The notes: a model not told the origin generated them from the letters alone. Positions 44,475 to 53,789 are shown, counted from the stretch's first letter. The stretch is 64,000 bases of DNA from Chloroflexota bacterium (GCA_013112575.1 JABFGG010000011.1:1-64000), one strand, 5' to 3'. Made by a program: numbers and translations.

Positions 44475-46199
44475 TTACACAGGCAACTTTGTGCCTGCTT
44501 TGAGGCGTTGGCGTTCACGTTCAAAAACGCGTCGCAATGTTGCGATCGAAGTGGCATAAGTGGGGTCCATGCCAAAATAAGACAGGCTGGCTGCCCCCAG
44601 GTTCTTGCCTTTGCTCAAGGGCTTATCCGAGGCGTAATGCAGGATGCCCAGGTCAAAGGGGAGTTCATACAAATTGACGATCTCATCGATGGGGTGGCGC
44701 TTGGGACGATACATTTCATAAGCCGCTGATAGATACGGTCCCGCTTCCATCTCAATGGAGGTATAGCCCTCTCGATAGAAAACATCCATGTAGGAAGAAT
44801 TTTGCAAGAACGTACCCCGTACTGTGACCGCCTTCTGATTATCAAGCACTGTGCCGTAAACCAGATAGGGGGACACATCATCCGAGTCAAAACAATTGCC
44901 GAACATGTAGCTGTTGCGCGATTGCTCGTCATGCACCACTGTAGGGATCATCACGTCACCCACCACAGCATTCAGCGTGGCAGCCTTACCTAAGATGTAT
45001 ACGCCCAACAATTCTCCGGCATGTTCACTCACTTCCGAAAGGATGTCGTAGGCCGCCAATCCCAGGGGATAGTCCACGTTGAGGATCAAGGCGTCACTTT
45101 CTTTCAAGAAACCAACGTCCTTTGGTCGCAAACGCGGGTCAATCGCTTCAACATCCAGAGCCGCCAACTCAAAGACCTGCGCTTCCAGGTCAAAGCTGTG
45201 CTTGCTGGGAATCCTCAATATCTTGCACTGCGCTTCCACATCTGCGCGTGCTTCTTGCAAAGGGCGACCTTGCTCCGTCTGGCAATATTTCTTCAACACG
45301 TAATACAGGAAGTTCTCGCGGGAAGAAGGCACTTGTTCTTCTTGGATCCCAGCCCACTCTTCTCGAAGATCAGCGTCATCACTGGTTTCAACATAATCGA
45401 TCAATTCATCCTGATGTTGCAAGGCAAAGCCGGTCAACATATTGACCAGGCTGTGAGTATTACTGGAGATGAAGTAAAGCGGGCGTTCGATCATATCCGG
45501 GCGTTCGGCTTCAATGCGGTCCCACCAGTTATGGGTCGCCTTCCGGTAGGCGCTCAATGAAGCATCCAGGGAGCGTACCCGAAACTTGACAGTTGACCGG
45601 GCAATATCCTGAAGACGCTCTGTGAAATCATCTCCCCAAATTGAAGCCAGGCGCTGTAGGTCTTCCAGCGACATTGCTAACGCTGCCGCAACCTCTTCTT
45701 GCACTCTCTCGTCATTATCAGCCTTTTTAAGATCAACAGCTGCAGGTAAAGATTGCATCAAGCGGTGTAATTTGTTCCACTCAATTTGTAAAGCCGTCAA
45801 CATAGGTACGATGTCGTCAATGTCTGAACGACTGGCGATCAAGCATGCCAATGTAGATTCGCCATCATAAAAACATCTTCGGCGCCGCGCTGGAGCGTTT
45901 ACCTCCTGCCAGCTTTCAATGTTGTCCATACCGTTGCGTTCGAAAACTGCCACACTCTGGCCAAGCACTACTTCTTCAACGTGCGGGATAACCGAAGGTA
46001 GCCGAAGCAGGCAGTAAATGAGTGCCGACATATCTGGCGTACGCGCCTGTGCATCGTGATGCAGTAGAGAGTCCATCCCTGCATGGGCCTCAACCAGTGT
46101 ACGAATATGCACGCCGGCAGTGGCGCGCAGCAAGGAATAATATGTCCTTAAATAAAGTTCGATCTCTTCCGAAGCGACGCGTGGTACGGTACGTTCCAT
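44475..46199 (-). CDS. 574-residue unknown protein in the hydroxylase operon
   Basis: No family is recognised with confidence. The N-terminal 330 residues are helical, with ALIYCLLRLPSVIPHVEEVVLGQS and long charged helices. The C-terminal third has a nucleoside-phosphorylase-like flavour: VGVYILGKAATLNAVVGDVM-type strand-turn, NSYMFGNCFDSDD, VTVRGTFLQN, and YTSIEMEAGPYLSAAYE, where EME recalls the ribose-binding motif of purine nucleosidase and phosphorylase enzymes. If so, it would feed purine bases to the hydroxylase. It has no signal peptide. Its position between FAD/FeS and Mo subunits argues that it belongs to the pathway. Confidence 0.6.
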   Translation of the reverse strand: MERTVPRVASEEIELYLRTYYSLLRATAGVHIRTLVEAHAGMDSLLHHDAQARTPDMSALIYCLLRLPSVIPHVEEVVLGQSVAVFERNGMDNIESWQEVNAPARRRRCFYDGESTLACLIASRSDIDDIVPMLTALQIEWNKLHRLMQSLPAAVDLKKADNDERVQEEVAAALAMSLEDLQRLASIWGDDFTERLQDIARSTVKFRVRSLDASLSAYRKATHNWWDRIEAERPDMIERPLYFISSNTHSLVNMLTGFALQHQDELIDYVETSDDADLREEWAGIQEEQVPSSRENFLYYVLKKYCQTEQGRPLQEARADVEAQCKILRIPSKHSFDLEAQVFELAALDVEAIDPRLRPKDVGFLKESDALILNVDYPLGLAAYDILSEVSEHAGELLGVYILGKAATLNAVVGDVMIPTVVHDEQSRNSYMFGNCFDSDDVSPYLVYGTVLDNQKAVTVRGTFLQNSSYMDVFYREGYTSIEMEAGPYLSAAYEMYRPKRHPIDEIVNLYELPFDLGILHYASDKPLSKGKNLGAASLSYFGMDPTYATSIATLRRVFERERQRLKAGTKLPV

Positions 46200-46216
46200 G
46201 AAGTTGAAGTCCGTCC

Positions 46217-46627
46217 CTATCTTCGCCTGCGATTTTTATCGCGTTCTCGCCTGCGTTTATATTTCTGGTACTGGTCAGGTTTTACGTCCATACGACTGTA
46301 TCCCAAATCGCTCATAGGCATATACATGATCGAGTAAAAAATGGCCAACAAGGCGAATAAAGCAAAAATCACTACGATCGTCATGGCAACTTTTGCCAGC
46401 AGAAAGTCGATTTCACCTACAACAGGCAGTTCAAAAGAGCCTCGCAACTCAGGCGGCAGAGTAAGTATTTCTCGCTCCACCAATGCTTCAACAGTCAGGT
46501 CCGAGGCCGCATAAGAAAACACGGGAATGATCAGGATCAAGATGAATCCAATTCCGCGCCACACCGGATGGATCCTCCAGGGGCGTTCCTCACGCGCTTG
46601 TTCATAAGCAGCCCATTTATTCGGCAT
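46217..46627 (-). CDS. two-span membrane protein in the hydroxylase operon
   Basis: 136 residues. Two hydrophobic helices (WRGIGFILILIIPVFSYAA and LAKVAMTIVVIFALFALLAI) enclose an external loop of about 40 residues, then a very basic tail (KPDQYQKYKRRRERDKNRRR). The start overlaps the end of the FAD/2Fe-2S gene by 11 bases with GGAGGT four to five bases upstream, so it is co-translated. No family recognised; it might anchor the complex. Confidence 0.65.
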   Translation of the reverse strand: MPNKWAAYEQAREERPWRIHPVWRGIGFILILIIPVFSYAASDLTVEALVEREILTLPPELRGSFELPVVGEIDFLLAKVAMTIVVIFALFALLAIFYSIMYMPMSDLGYSRMDVKPDQYQKYKRRRERDKNRRRR

Positions 46628-48050
46628 CTTTCACCTCCACACCGCCTGCATGGCCAATGGCTTCAACGATCTTATAGTAGCCCGTGCAGCGGCATAAGTT
46701 ACCCGTAATCGATTGTTTGATCTCATCTTCAGATGGTTCTGGGCGCTCTTCCAGCAGTTTAGCGGCCGACATTAAAAAGCCCGGCGTGCAATAGCCACAT
46801 TGCACCGCCCCATCTTCAACAAAGGCTTCTTGCACCGGATGTAAATCCCCTTTTGTTGCCAGCCCCTCAACCGTGATGATCTCTGCGCCATGCGCCCGCG
46901 GTGCCGGAACCAGACAACTCATCACCGCCGCCCCATCCAGGAATACCGTACAAGCCCCACACTCCCCTTCGGCACAACCTTCTTTCGTGCCTATCATATG
47001 TGCGTCTTCGCGCAGGAAGCGCAACAGGCTTTTATGCTGCCCGCTGTTTATGGCATAGCTTTTGCCATTAATCGTAGTTTCGATGGTTGTCGAGTGATCG
47101 TGTTCTTCCCTCGCAGATAACGCCGCATAGTCACCATCTGCAACATTACCCCATAACAGGATGGGAGCATCTGGCAGGGGATCAGCGACTTCTGTTTCAG
47201 ACAGCCTCGCCAGCAAACGGGTTGTGCAAACTTTTACCATGTAGTTACGATATTCGGCCGAACCACGCACATCATCGATTGGACTGACGGATTTTGCGGC
47301 CAGGGCTGCAGCTTGCTCGATAACAGCTTCATCCAATACCTTACCAACAAGAGCCTCTTCAACCTCTGGTGCACGCACCACTGTCGGCGCCACTGAACCC
47401 AGTGTAAATGCAGCCGATGTAACTTTATCACCTTCGAAACCTAAAACCGCCGCCAGGTGCACCACAGAGATCGCCTGGGCACGCCGCAAGGCCAATTTAT
47501 AGAATGCACCCCGTTGCGTGCCAGGATCGAGTGCCGGGAAAAGGATGTTGACCATCATCTCATCGGCTTGCATAACGGTTTTGCGCACGCCCGTGTAGAA
47601 CTCGCTTATGGGCACATTGCGTTCACTCTTGCTGGAGCGCAGCACCACGCTGGCACCCAAGGCCATCAAAGGCGTAATTGAATCGTTTGCTGGAGAACCT
47701 GTGATCAGGTTTCCTGCTATCGTGCCACGATTGCGGATTTGCGGCGAACCCACTTCCCAACAGGCTTCGGCTAGTGGCAAGGCACGCTCACGGATCAAGG
47801 GAGAAGCCACACATTGGTTGTGGCTAACCAGCGGGCCAAGATGGATAATTCCATCCTCATCCAGTCTAATTTCTTTTAGTCCAGGAATACGTGTAACGTC
47901 GATCAATATTTCCAGGCCCTTGCGTTGGCCTAATTCGATCTCGATCATCAAGTCGGTTGCCCCCGCTACGATACGAGCCTTATCCCCATGTTCTGCCAGT
48001 GCGGCAGTTACTTCATCTATGCTTGTTGCAGTAATGTAACGATCCCACAT
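46617..48050 (-). CDS. fused FAD-binding and [2Fe-2S] subunit of the molybdenum hydroxylase
   Basis: 477 residues. The first 285 are the CoxM/XdhB-type FAD domain (VAGATDLMIEIE, GSPQIRNRGTIAGNLITGSPAND). A linker leads to a CoxS-type domain with both clusters: plant-ferredoxin-like C359-x4-C364-x2-C367 plus a fourth Cys (MSC), and CGYCTPG...CRCTGYYKI for the second. The order FAD then FeS is opposite to that in xanthine dehydrogenases (FeS-FAD). Start has GGAG five bases upstream. It passes electrons from Mo to FAD. Confidence 0.93.
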   Translation of the reverse strand: MWDRYITATSIDEVTAALAEHGDKARIVAGATDLMIEIELGQRKGLEILIDVTRIPGLKEIRLDEDGIIHLGPLVSHNQCVASPLIRERALPLAEACWEVGSPQIRNRGTIAGNLITGSPANDSITPLMALGASVVLRSSKSERNVPISEFYTGVRKTVMQADEMMVNILFPALDPGTQRGAFYKLALRRAQAISVVHLAAVLGFEGDKVTSAAFTLGSVAPTVVRAPEVEEALVGKVLDEAVIEQAAALAAKSVSPIDDVRGSAEYRNYMVKVCTTRLLARLSETEVADPLPDAPILLWGNVADGDYAALSAREEHDHSTTIETTINGKSYAINSGQHKSLLRFLREDAHMIGTKEGCAEGECGACTVFLDGAAVMSCLVPAPRAHGAEIITVEGLATKGDLHPVQEAFVEDGAVQCGYCTPGFLMSAAKLLEERPEPSEDEIKQSITGNLCRCTGYYKIVEAIGHAGGVEVKDAE

Positions 48051-48110
48051 AGGAACTCCATTGATAGGGATCAGGGATTGGGAACCAGGATATTTAGCTG
48101 GATCCCGCCT

Positions 48111-48145
48111 GATAACTGATAACGAATAACGGATAACGGATTACC
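48111..48145 (+). repeat. five tandem heptamers
   Basis: GATAACT, GATAACG, AATAACG, GATAACG, GATTACC in direct order between the FAD/FeS gene and xdhC. It may be a low-complexity expansion or regulator binding site. Confidence 0.5.
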
Positions 48146-48191
48146 GTTTTTTGTATTCTAATTATTTTGCCCCTAAAAAGCAAACAGCTGT

Positions 48192-48983
48192 CTATCCACC
48201 TGCCATACGATGGCCGTCCCCTTCGCCACGCAGCATTAAAACCTCAGCCATGATGCTTACAGCAATCTCCTCCGGCGTTTCGGCGTTCAACTCCAGGCCC
48301 ATAGGTGACACTACGCGCTCCAACTTATCTTTGGAAATGCCTTTTTCAACTAACATCTTTTGCGCGGTCTCCCAGCGTCGCTTCGATCCAATTACACCAA
48401 TATAAGCCGCCGGGGTATCTAATAATGCAGGCAAACCCTCTACATCTACTTTGACATTGCGTGTGGTCATAATGATGTAGCTCTGGGAAGTGATCTTGTG
48501 GGCTTCAGGTAGATCGGCCAGTATTCCCGCAATGTGCTCATCAGCATCTGGGGTCATCTCTCCTGTGACAAACTCTTCGCGGTCATCGCTGATGACTACA
48601 CGAAAACCCAGCCATTTGGCCAGATGAACCACCGCCTGCCCCACATGTCCGGCTCCCACGACAATAACGGTCGGATGAGGAGTGATCGGTTCCACATAAA
48701 CCTCCATTTGCCCACCGCACACACCAGGGTCGCCACGCTGCGGGTCTGTAAGTGAATATTCCACCAACCTGGTTTTGCCGTCCTGCATGGCAGACCGCGC
48801 TTCCTGTATAGCCAGGCTCTCCATCTCCCCACCACCAATCGTGCCTTCAATACTACCGTCAGGGAACACCAGCATCTTGCTGCCTGCGTTGCGCGGCGTA
48901 GAACCTGTCGCCTGGGTAATGGTGCACAGGGCGGCGCTGCCCCCATTGTTTTCAATTTCGGCAATGCGTTGGTATATAGACAT
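48192..48983 (-). CDS. xdhC: XdhC family protein
   Basis: 263 residues. Starts with the XdhC_CoxI part (ALCTITQATGSTPRNAGSKM, GTIGGGEMES) and ends with the Rossmann part (VIVVGAGHVGQAVVHLAKWLGF, AYIGVIGSKRR, SPMGLELNAETPEEIAVSI). XdhC binds the molybdenum cofactor, protects it and aids sulfuration before insertion into xanthine dehydrogenase-like enzymes. A REP palindrome immediately precedes the start codon, and no ribosome site is seen. It is the first gene of the locus on this strand. Confidence 0.93.
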   Translation of the reverse strand: MSIYQRIAEIENNGGSAALCTITQATGSTPRNAGSKMLVFPDGSIEGTIGGGEMESLAIQEARSAMQDGKTRLVEYSLTDPQRGDPGVCGGQMEVYVEPITPHPTVIVVGAGHVGQAVVHLAKWLGFRVVISDDREEFVTGEMTPDADEHIAGILADLPEAHKITSQSYIIMTTRNVKVDVEGLPALLDTPAAYIGVIGSKRRWETAQKMLVEKGISKDKLERVVSPMGLELNAETPEEIAVSIMAEVLMLRGEGDGHRMAGG

Positions 48984-48989
48984 TTTGTT

Positions 48990-49013
48990 GTAGGGGCGAC
49001 CGGCCGGTCGCCC
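48990..49013. repeat. REP palindrome
   Basis: GTAGGGGCGACCGGCCGGTCGCCC, of which the central GGGCGACCGGCCGGTCGCCC is self-complementary, sits in the 5' leader of xdhC. Confidence 0.75.
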
Positions 49014-49021
49014 GGTTCTAA

Positions 49022-50365
49022 TTAATCTTCCAGTAAACCTAAAATCACCGGTAACAATTGCTTCTTGCGTGATACAACACCCTGAGCACGCCGCATGCCA
49101 TTGGGCAATAGTTGATACGGCAGGTCATTTAGATCAGGGGGCGCATTGGCGATCAACAAACGGCTGGACCCACGCACGACGTCCGTAACCATCAACATAC
49201 TGAAGTCCAGTCCCTGGCTCTCGCGCAAGTGGTCTAGTGCATCTTCCAGGGGTTCCTGGTTATTTTCAAGCTGCACGAACTTGGTCACTTCTGCCTGCGA
49301 AACGGAAAAACGCAATCCACTGGTTTCATACAGTTTCAAATCCGAATTGACGATCTCAACCGGGTCACGTGCATCCAAACCGGCGCCTGCCTCGATCACT
49401 TGTTGCCCGAAGGACTCCACCGTCTCACCAGCCAGTGGTCCATTGGCAACGAATGCCCAACGCGCCAGGGTTTCAGCTGCATCGTGGTCGCGCTTGGTAG
49501 TGGTTGGGGATGTCAGGGTCAGTGTATCCGAGAGCAAGCCGGCCAACATCAGCCCGGCGATCTGAGGTGGCGCACTCAATCCGGCATCTGCTGTGCGTTC
49601 AGAGACCAATGTGCACGTACTGCCCACGATGTCCACCGTCATGCGGATGGGCACGTGAGTCGAGGGATTGTCCAGACGGTGATGGTCGAGAATTTCGACC
49701 AGTTCGGCTTCGTGCAGCGACCCGATGGATTGGCGCGCTTCGTTGTGGTCAACCAGGATGAAGCGCAACCGCGGCGGGCTGAGCAGGTCACGTTGTCGGC
49801 ATACGCCAACGTAAGCACCATCTTCATCTACAACAAAGAAATCGTTCTTTTCCGAGCGCAGGATGCGGTTGAGGGCATCGCGGATGCGCGAATTGGATTT
49901 AAAAGCGGGCACGTCCGTATCCGTGGCTTCGCTGCAGGCCGTTTCCAGAATATCAGCGATCGAGCGCTGCTGCTGGTTGGGGTGCGGCCCCACCGTCTCG
50001 CCCAAGAAACTGAACAGGCTCCAACCCGTGATGAGGCCATAAGGGGTGCCATCCTCATTCACCACCGGGGCCACGCTGCCCGTACGGCTGGAGATGGCCC
50101 AGGCATCGCGCAGGGGTTTATCGGGAGTGGTGGTATCAAAGCGGCGCGTCACCGATTCAAAACGCGGTGAAGCATCCGTTAATAGTTCGGGAGCCGGTAA
50201 CTCCAAGCGCTTGAGCACCCAACTGGTTTGCGGGTTCAGCGCCCCGGCTCTGGCGGCGATGACTTCTTCTCCATCACGCTCGGCCAGCAGCCAGGCATAG
50301 CTCATCGCCGCCGCAATCGAATCGGTATCGGGGTTGACATGCCCTATGACGTAAAGTTTGCTCAT
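49022..50365 (-). CDS. ppaC: CBS-domain family II (manganese-type) inorganic pyrophosphatase
   Basis: 447 residues. DHH metal sites: GHVNPDTDSIAAA (His9, Asp13, Asp15), ILVDHNEA, and EILDHHRLD. DHHA2 end: SRKKQLLPVI. Between the first and second part of the DHH domain is an insert of about 120 residues with two CBS units (PLRDAWAISSRTGSVAPVVNEDGTPYGLITG, then RIRDALNRILRSEKNDFFVVDEDGAYVGVC), as in CBS-PPases that adenine nucleotides regulate. It releases phosphate from PPi in the cytosol. Its ATG overlaps the stop of the upstream PLD gene (ATGA). Confidence 0.92.
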   Translation of the reverse strand: MSKLYVIGHVNPDTDSIAAAMSYAWLLAERDGEEVIAARAGALNPQTSWVLKRLELPAPELLTDASPRFESVTRRFDTTTPDKPLRDAWAISSRTGSVAPVVNEDGTPYGLITGWSLFSFLGETVGPHPNQQQRSIADILETACSEATDTDVPAFKSNSRIRDALNRILRSEKNDFFVVDEDGAYVGVCRQRDLLSPPRLRFILVDHNEARQSIGSLHEAELVEILDHHRLDNPSTHVPIRMTVDIVGSTCTLVSERTADAGLSAPPQIAGLMLAGLLSDTLTLTSPTTTKRDHDAAETLARWAFVANGPLAGETVESFGQQVIEAGAGLDARDPVEIVNSDLKLYETSGLRFSVSQAEVTKFVQLENNQEPLEDALDHLRESQGLDFSMLMVTDVVRGSSRLLIANAPPDLNDLPYQLLPNGMRRAQGVVSRKKQLLPVILGLLED

Positions 50366-51663
50366 CCCTGCTCGCAGAGAATATCGTCGGGATTGGTTTC
50401 GAGCGACTCGCCCCAACGTGCCTCGAATTCTTTCAGGTAGACGGCAGCCAGTTCGGCGTTGTCGATGATAATCAGGTTGGCATCGTTGTTCTGATCAGCA
50501 TTGCCCGTGAAGTTAAAAGAGCCGGTGATCAGGATCTGCTCGTCGATGATGATGACTTTATGGTTGAGGGTGTTGGGGTTACCATCCACGCGGATATTCA
50601 ACTTGTTGCAGAACATCTTGGGCAGTTCGCTCAACTCGGAGGTGCTACCGCGTTCCTCAAAAATGCCCATCACGTCCAGGCCAAATTCAGCACGTTCGAT
50701 CACAGCTACGCCCATTTCGTCATGCGTGAAGGAAAAGGCCATAAAGCGGATGCTGGTTTCTGCCTCGGATAACAATATCGCCAGCAGGCTTCCTACACCA
50801 TCTTCCGGGGCAAACATGACTTGCAAGGCCGAATCGTTCTCCCGGGTGGTTTGCAGGTTGACGGTGCTGATCGAATTGACACCAAATTCACCCTCCCACA
50901 TCTCAGCAAATTCGCGCTCGTACATCACAGCCAGATTCTGAGACTCGATGAGGATGGCGTTGTTGTTATTGCCAAATACAGCATTCAAGGTGGGGTTAAG
51001 GGAACCTGTCCAGACGAAACGGCGGTCGAAGATCCAGAAGGCATTATCCATCACACCGGCCCGCTGGTCGTCACGTACCTCAATACCGGCATCCTGCATC
51101 AGGGCAAACTGCCCGTTCTCCGGCTTTTCGTCAGCCAGCAGGCCCTGTTCGTCATCGGTGATCCACTGTACTTCAACCCCACGTTCCTGCGCAATGACGA
51201 GGGCTTTGGCAACTTCGGGCAAGTTGAACTGGGCAGAGGCTACGTGGATGCTAACGGTGCTGCTGTCGATAAGACCGATGAGGGCCTCAATGGGTGTGCC
51301 GCTGATGATCTCGGGGTCGTTGAGCAGGTTGGGCTGGGTGAAGTAGACGCGTGCCCATTCGGGGAGAGGCAATACGTCCTCTGTGATCACAGGTTGGGTG
51401 GGCGGAACCTCCGGGGTGTCGGTGGGCGGCAGGGGGGTGAAAGTGGGCTCCAGGCTGGGTGTGGGCGTAGCCGTTGGGTCGGGGATGTCGGTAGGTTCAG
51501 GTGTATCGGTGGGGTCGCTGATGGCGGTGGCGGTGGGGATCTCGGCGACCTGGGAGGCCTCGGCGCGCAGGGCTTCAGACGTAGCCTGAAGGGTAGCAGC
51601 CTGGGAAGCGCAGGCGGAGAGCAGTAATGAAAGTAATAATATCCAGATAGTGGTGCGTTTCAT
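50362..51663 (-). CDS. phospholipase D-like lipoprotein
   Basis: 433 residues. Lipobox LLLSACAS at the start, then a Pro/Thr linker (TPEPTDIPDPTATPTPS). Two PLD halves follow: the first is degenerate (VMDNAFWIFDRRFVWTGSLNPT, no HxK), the second is intact (LNHKVIIIDEQILITGSFNFT, HxK-x4-D). Lipid-anchored PLD-family proteins cleave phosphodiesters; only one active half is unusual and may need a dimer. A TATAAT lies upstream in the leader. The pyrophosphatase follows with a four-base overlap. Confidence 0.85.
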   Translation of the reverse strand: MKRTTIWILLLSLLLSACASQAATLQATSEALRAEASQVAEIPTATAISDPTDTPEPTDIPDPTATPTPSLEPTFTPLPPTDTPEVPPTQPVITEDVLPLPEWARVYFTQPNLLNDPEIISGTPIEALIGLIDSSTVSIHVASAQFNLPEVAKALVIAQERGVEVQWITDDEQGLLADEKPENGQFALMQDAGIEVRDDQRAGVMDNAFWIFDRRFVWTGSLNPTLNAVFGNNNNAILIESQNLAVMYEREFAEMWEGEFGVNSISTVNLQTTRENDSALQVMFAPEDGVGSLLAILLSEAETSIRFMAFSFTHDEMGVAVIERAEFGLDVMGIFEERGSTSELSELPKMFCNKLNIRVDGNPNTLNHKVIIIDEQILITGSFNFTGNADQNNDANLIIIDNAELAAVYLKEFEARWGESLETNPDDILCEQG

Positions 51664-52055
51664 GGCGTCCTGATTCGTTTTGTTGGTGATAAGGGGATTA
51701 TACCTTTGGATGGGAATCCAGACGTGGGGGAGAACGATGTTATTATGAATCTTAGGATGAGGAAGCAGGAAATGGGAAACAGGTATCAGGGTAGAGCATG
51801 GTTGTTTGCGGGGGGGGGGTACTAGTACTTGTCTGACAAGCATGATTATCCGGCGCTCGGCGGTGCGCCCCTACGGTTTGTTAGAGGTTTTGGAAATGGA
51901 GAATTAGTAATGGGCGTTAGAGGGATTTCTCGCAAGCCAAAGCTGCACTTTGGTCGTGCTCGAAATGACAAATACGGAGATGGGTTATGTTGTGCTCCTA
52001 ACTTGTAATGTATGATTGAAACGGTAATAGTTGCCAGAAGGAAGTGGAGAGCGCG
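51664..52055. other. 392-base intergenic region
   Basis: Promoter region of the divergent PLD and glycosidase genes. It holds TATAAT for PLD (about 51697-51702, minus strand), a run of ten G (51810-51819), a REP-like palindrome (51852-51874) and a segment ending GCTCGAAATGACA of a type often dispersed in such genomes. No gene is seen. Confidence 0.5.
51852..51874. repeat. REP-like palindrome
   Basis: GGCGCTCGGCGGTGCGCCCCTAC has the GCGCCCCTAC arm and a diverged partner; same family as the other REPs. Confidence 0.55.
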
Positions 52056-53789
52056 ATGAGAAGTCATAAAACGCGGCACAACTTGTGGGTTGGTGTCATC
52101 TTAGTGGCCATGCTGGCTTGCGTACAGTCGACGCGTGGAACGGATGTACCTCCCCCCGCCCCCGGCAATCCCTCCCCCAGCCCCACTACCCAGGTAATAG
52201 CCAGCCCAACACCCATCCCGGAACACCGCATCGCGATACGCACTATTGACGGCGTGGCCGAGTTCTACGACCGGGAGACGGGGGAACGATTTGTGCCGCG
52301 CGGTCCTAATTTCCACATCTTCAGGCCAGAAAGCACTTACGTGGTGGATGCGCTGTTTTCCCCGGCGCATTATGACCCGGCGCACATCGATGAAGCCTTT
52401 GCGGCCATGCGCTCGTTGGGTTACAACAGTGTGCGCACCTCGGTGGACCTTTGTGCTAATGATTGCATTGGCGACCCGGCCGGGGGGCTGCGCGATGAGT
52501 GGCTGGCGAACATCGCCGATTTCCTGCAACGCGCCAAAGCGCATGGACTGGTGGTGATCCTGACCTCCAATGACCTACCCAAAAAGGGCGGCTATGTACC
52601 GCGCGCCGAGGCCGATTGCTGCGAACCTTTTGACGGCTACATCAATACACATTATCTGTCCCCGGTGGGCGTGGAACTTTATAAGGAATACTGGCAGGCG
52701 ATCATCCGCGGGCTGATCGCCAATGATGCGCCGCTGGATACGATCATGGCCTACTCGGTGCGGGGTGAGCAGTTCCTGTGGACGCATACGCCGCCGGTCT
52801 CGCTGGAAGAAGGCACGGTGACCACGGCCAACGGGCAGAGCTATGACATGAGCGACCCGGCCCAAAAGCAAGCCATGATGGATGACGGGCTGGCATACTG
52901 GATCGATGAACTGCGCGCCGGGGTGCGCGAGCTGGATCCCACAGCGCTGGTGACGGTGGGCATGTTCGCTCCCAACACACCGAACGACTGGCGTCCTGAA
53001 GACCGCCGCTACGTGCCCACGATCCCGGCGCTGGCGCGCTCGCAGATCGATTTCTTTGACGTGCATCTCTATCCCGGGCAGGCAAAACTCAGCGCGTTGG
53101 CCGAGAACTTCGGCCTGCCTTACGAGGAGCGCCCGGTGATGCTGGCGGAGTTCGGGGCCTTCCAGTACGTGTTCCGCTCCCCGGCGACGGGCGCAGCGGG
53201 CAACCAGGACTGGCAGGTGGAGAGCTGTGACTATGGCATCGACGGCTGGATGCACTGGCATTGGGAGGGGGTGGACGATCACGAGGTGTGGACGGGCTCC
53301 GAATTCGGTGAAGCCATCAACCTCATGTTCGCGCCCACCAACCGGCCGGACCCTTGCGAGGGGCGCGATTTTGATTTCTTCGAGAACAACCTGGCGGCCA
53401 ACGCCAGCCTGCGCGTGTCTAGCGTGGCAGCGGATAATGACCCGCAAGAGGCCATCGACGGCTGGATCCACACGGCCTGGCGCTCAGGGGGAGAGCCAGT
53501 GCAGTGGATCGAGCTGGACCTGGGTGCGCCGGCCACCATAGAGCGCATCCGGCTGATCGTGGACCAGTTCCCGGCGGGGGCAACGGTGCACCAAATATTG
53601 GGACGGGGACCGGGAGAGGATTTGCGCGTGCTGCACGAATTCCGCGAAGGAACGAAGATCAACGACATCCTGGAGTTCGTGCCCCCTGAACCGATAACGG
53701 GAATTCAGGTGGTGCGCATCATGACGACGAGCAGCCCGTCATTCGTTTCGTGGTTTGAGGTTGAGGTGATTGGGGAAATGGAGGAATGA
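52056..53789 (+). CDS. glycoside-hydrolase-like lipoprotein with F5/8C-type domain
   Basis: 577 residues. Lipobox VAMLACVQ, Pro-rich linker (PPPAPGNPSPSPTTQ), then a TIM-barrel catalytic part like cellulase family enzymes (RGPNFHIFRPE, AAMRSLGYNSVRTSVDLC, ADFLQRAKAHGLVVILTSND, TIMAYSVRGEQFLW with a possible acid/base Glu, VMLAEFGAFQ with a possible nucleophile Glu). The C-terminal 140 residues look like a galactose-binding F5/8C domain (VSSVAADNDPQEAIDGWIHTAWRSGGE...WIELDLGAP). It is anchored outside and probably cuts polysaccharides. Start has GGAG six bases upstream. Confidence 0.8.
   Translation: MRSHKTRHNLWVGVILVAMLACVQSTRGTDVPPPAPGNPSPSPTTQVIASPTPIPEHRIAIRTIDGVAEFYDRETGERFVPRGPNFHIFRPESTYVVDALFSPAHYDPAHIDEAFAAMRSLGYNSVRTSVDLCANDCIGDPAGGLRDEWLANIADFLQRAKAHGLVVILTSNDLPKKGGYVPRAEADCCEPFDGYINTHYLSPVGVELYKEYWQAIIRGLIANDAPLDTIMAYSVRGEQFLWTHTPPVSLEEGTVTTANGQSYDMSDPAQKQAMMDDGLAYWIDELRAGVRELDPTALVTVGMFAPNTPNDWRPEDRRYVPTIPALARSQIDFFDVHLYPGQAKLSALAENFGLPYEERPVMLAEFGAFQYVFRSPATGAAGNQDWQVESCDYGIDGWMHWHWEGVDDHEVWTGSEFGEAINLMFAPTNRPDPCEGRDFDFFENNLAANASLRVSSVAADNDPQEAIDGWIHTAWRSGGEPVQWIELDLGAPATIERIRLIVDQFPAGATVHQILGRGPGEDLRVLHEFREGTKINDILEFVPPEPITGIQVVRIMTTSSPSFVSWFEVEVIGEMEE

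Noticed and set aside
48111..48145. Heptamer tandem repeat as a CRISPR or iteron array
   Set aside because: The units are seven bases with no spacers, and no replication gene is near; low-complexity expansion is more likely.
51810..51819. Run of ten G as a phase-variation tract
   Set aside because: It lies between genes and not in a coding frame or promoter spacer that I can define; it may also be a sequencing length error.
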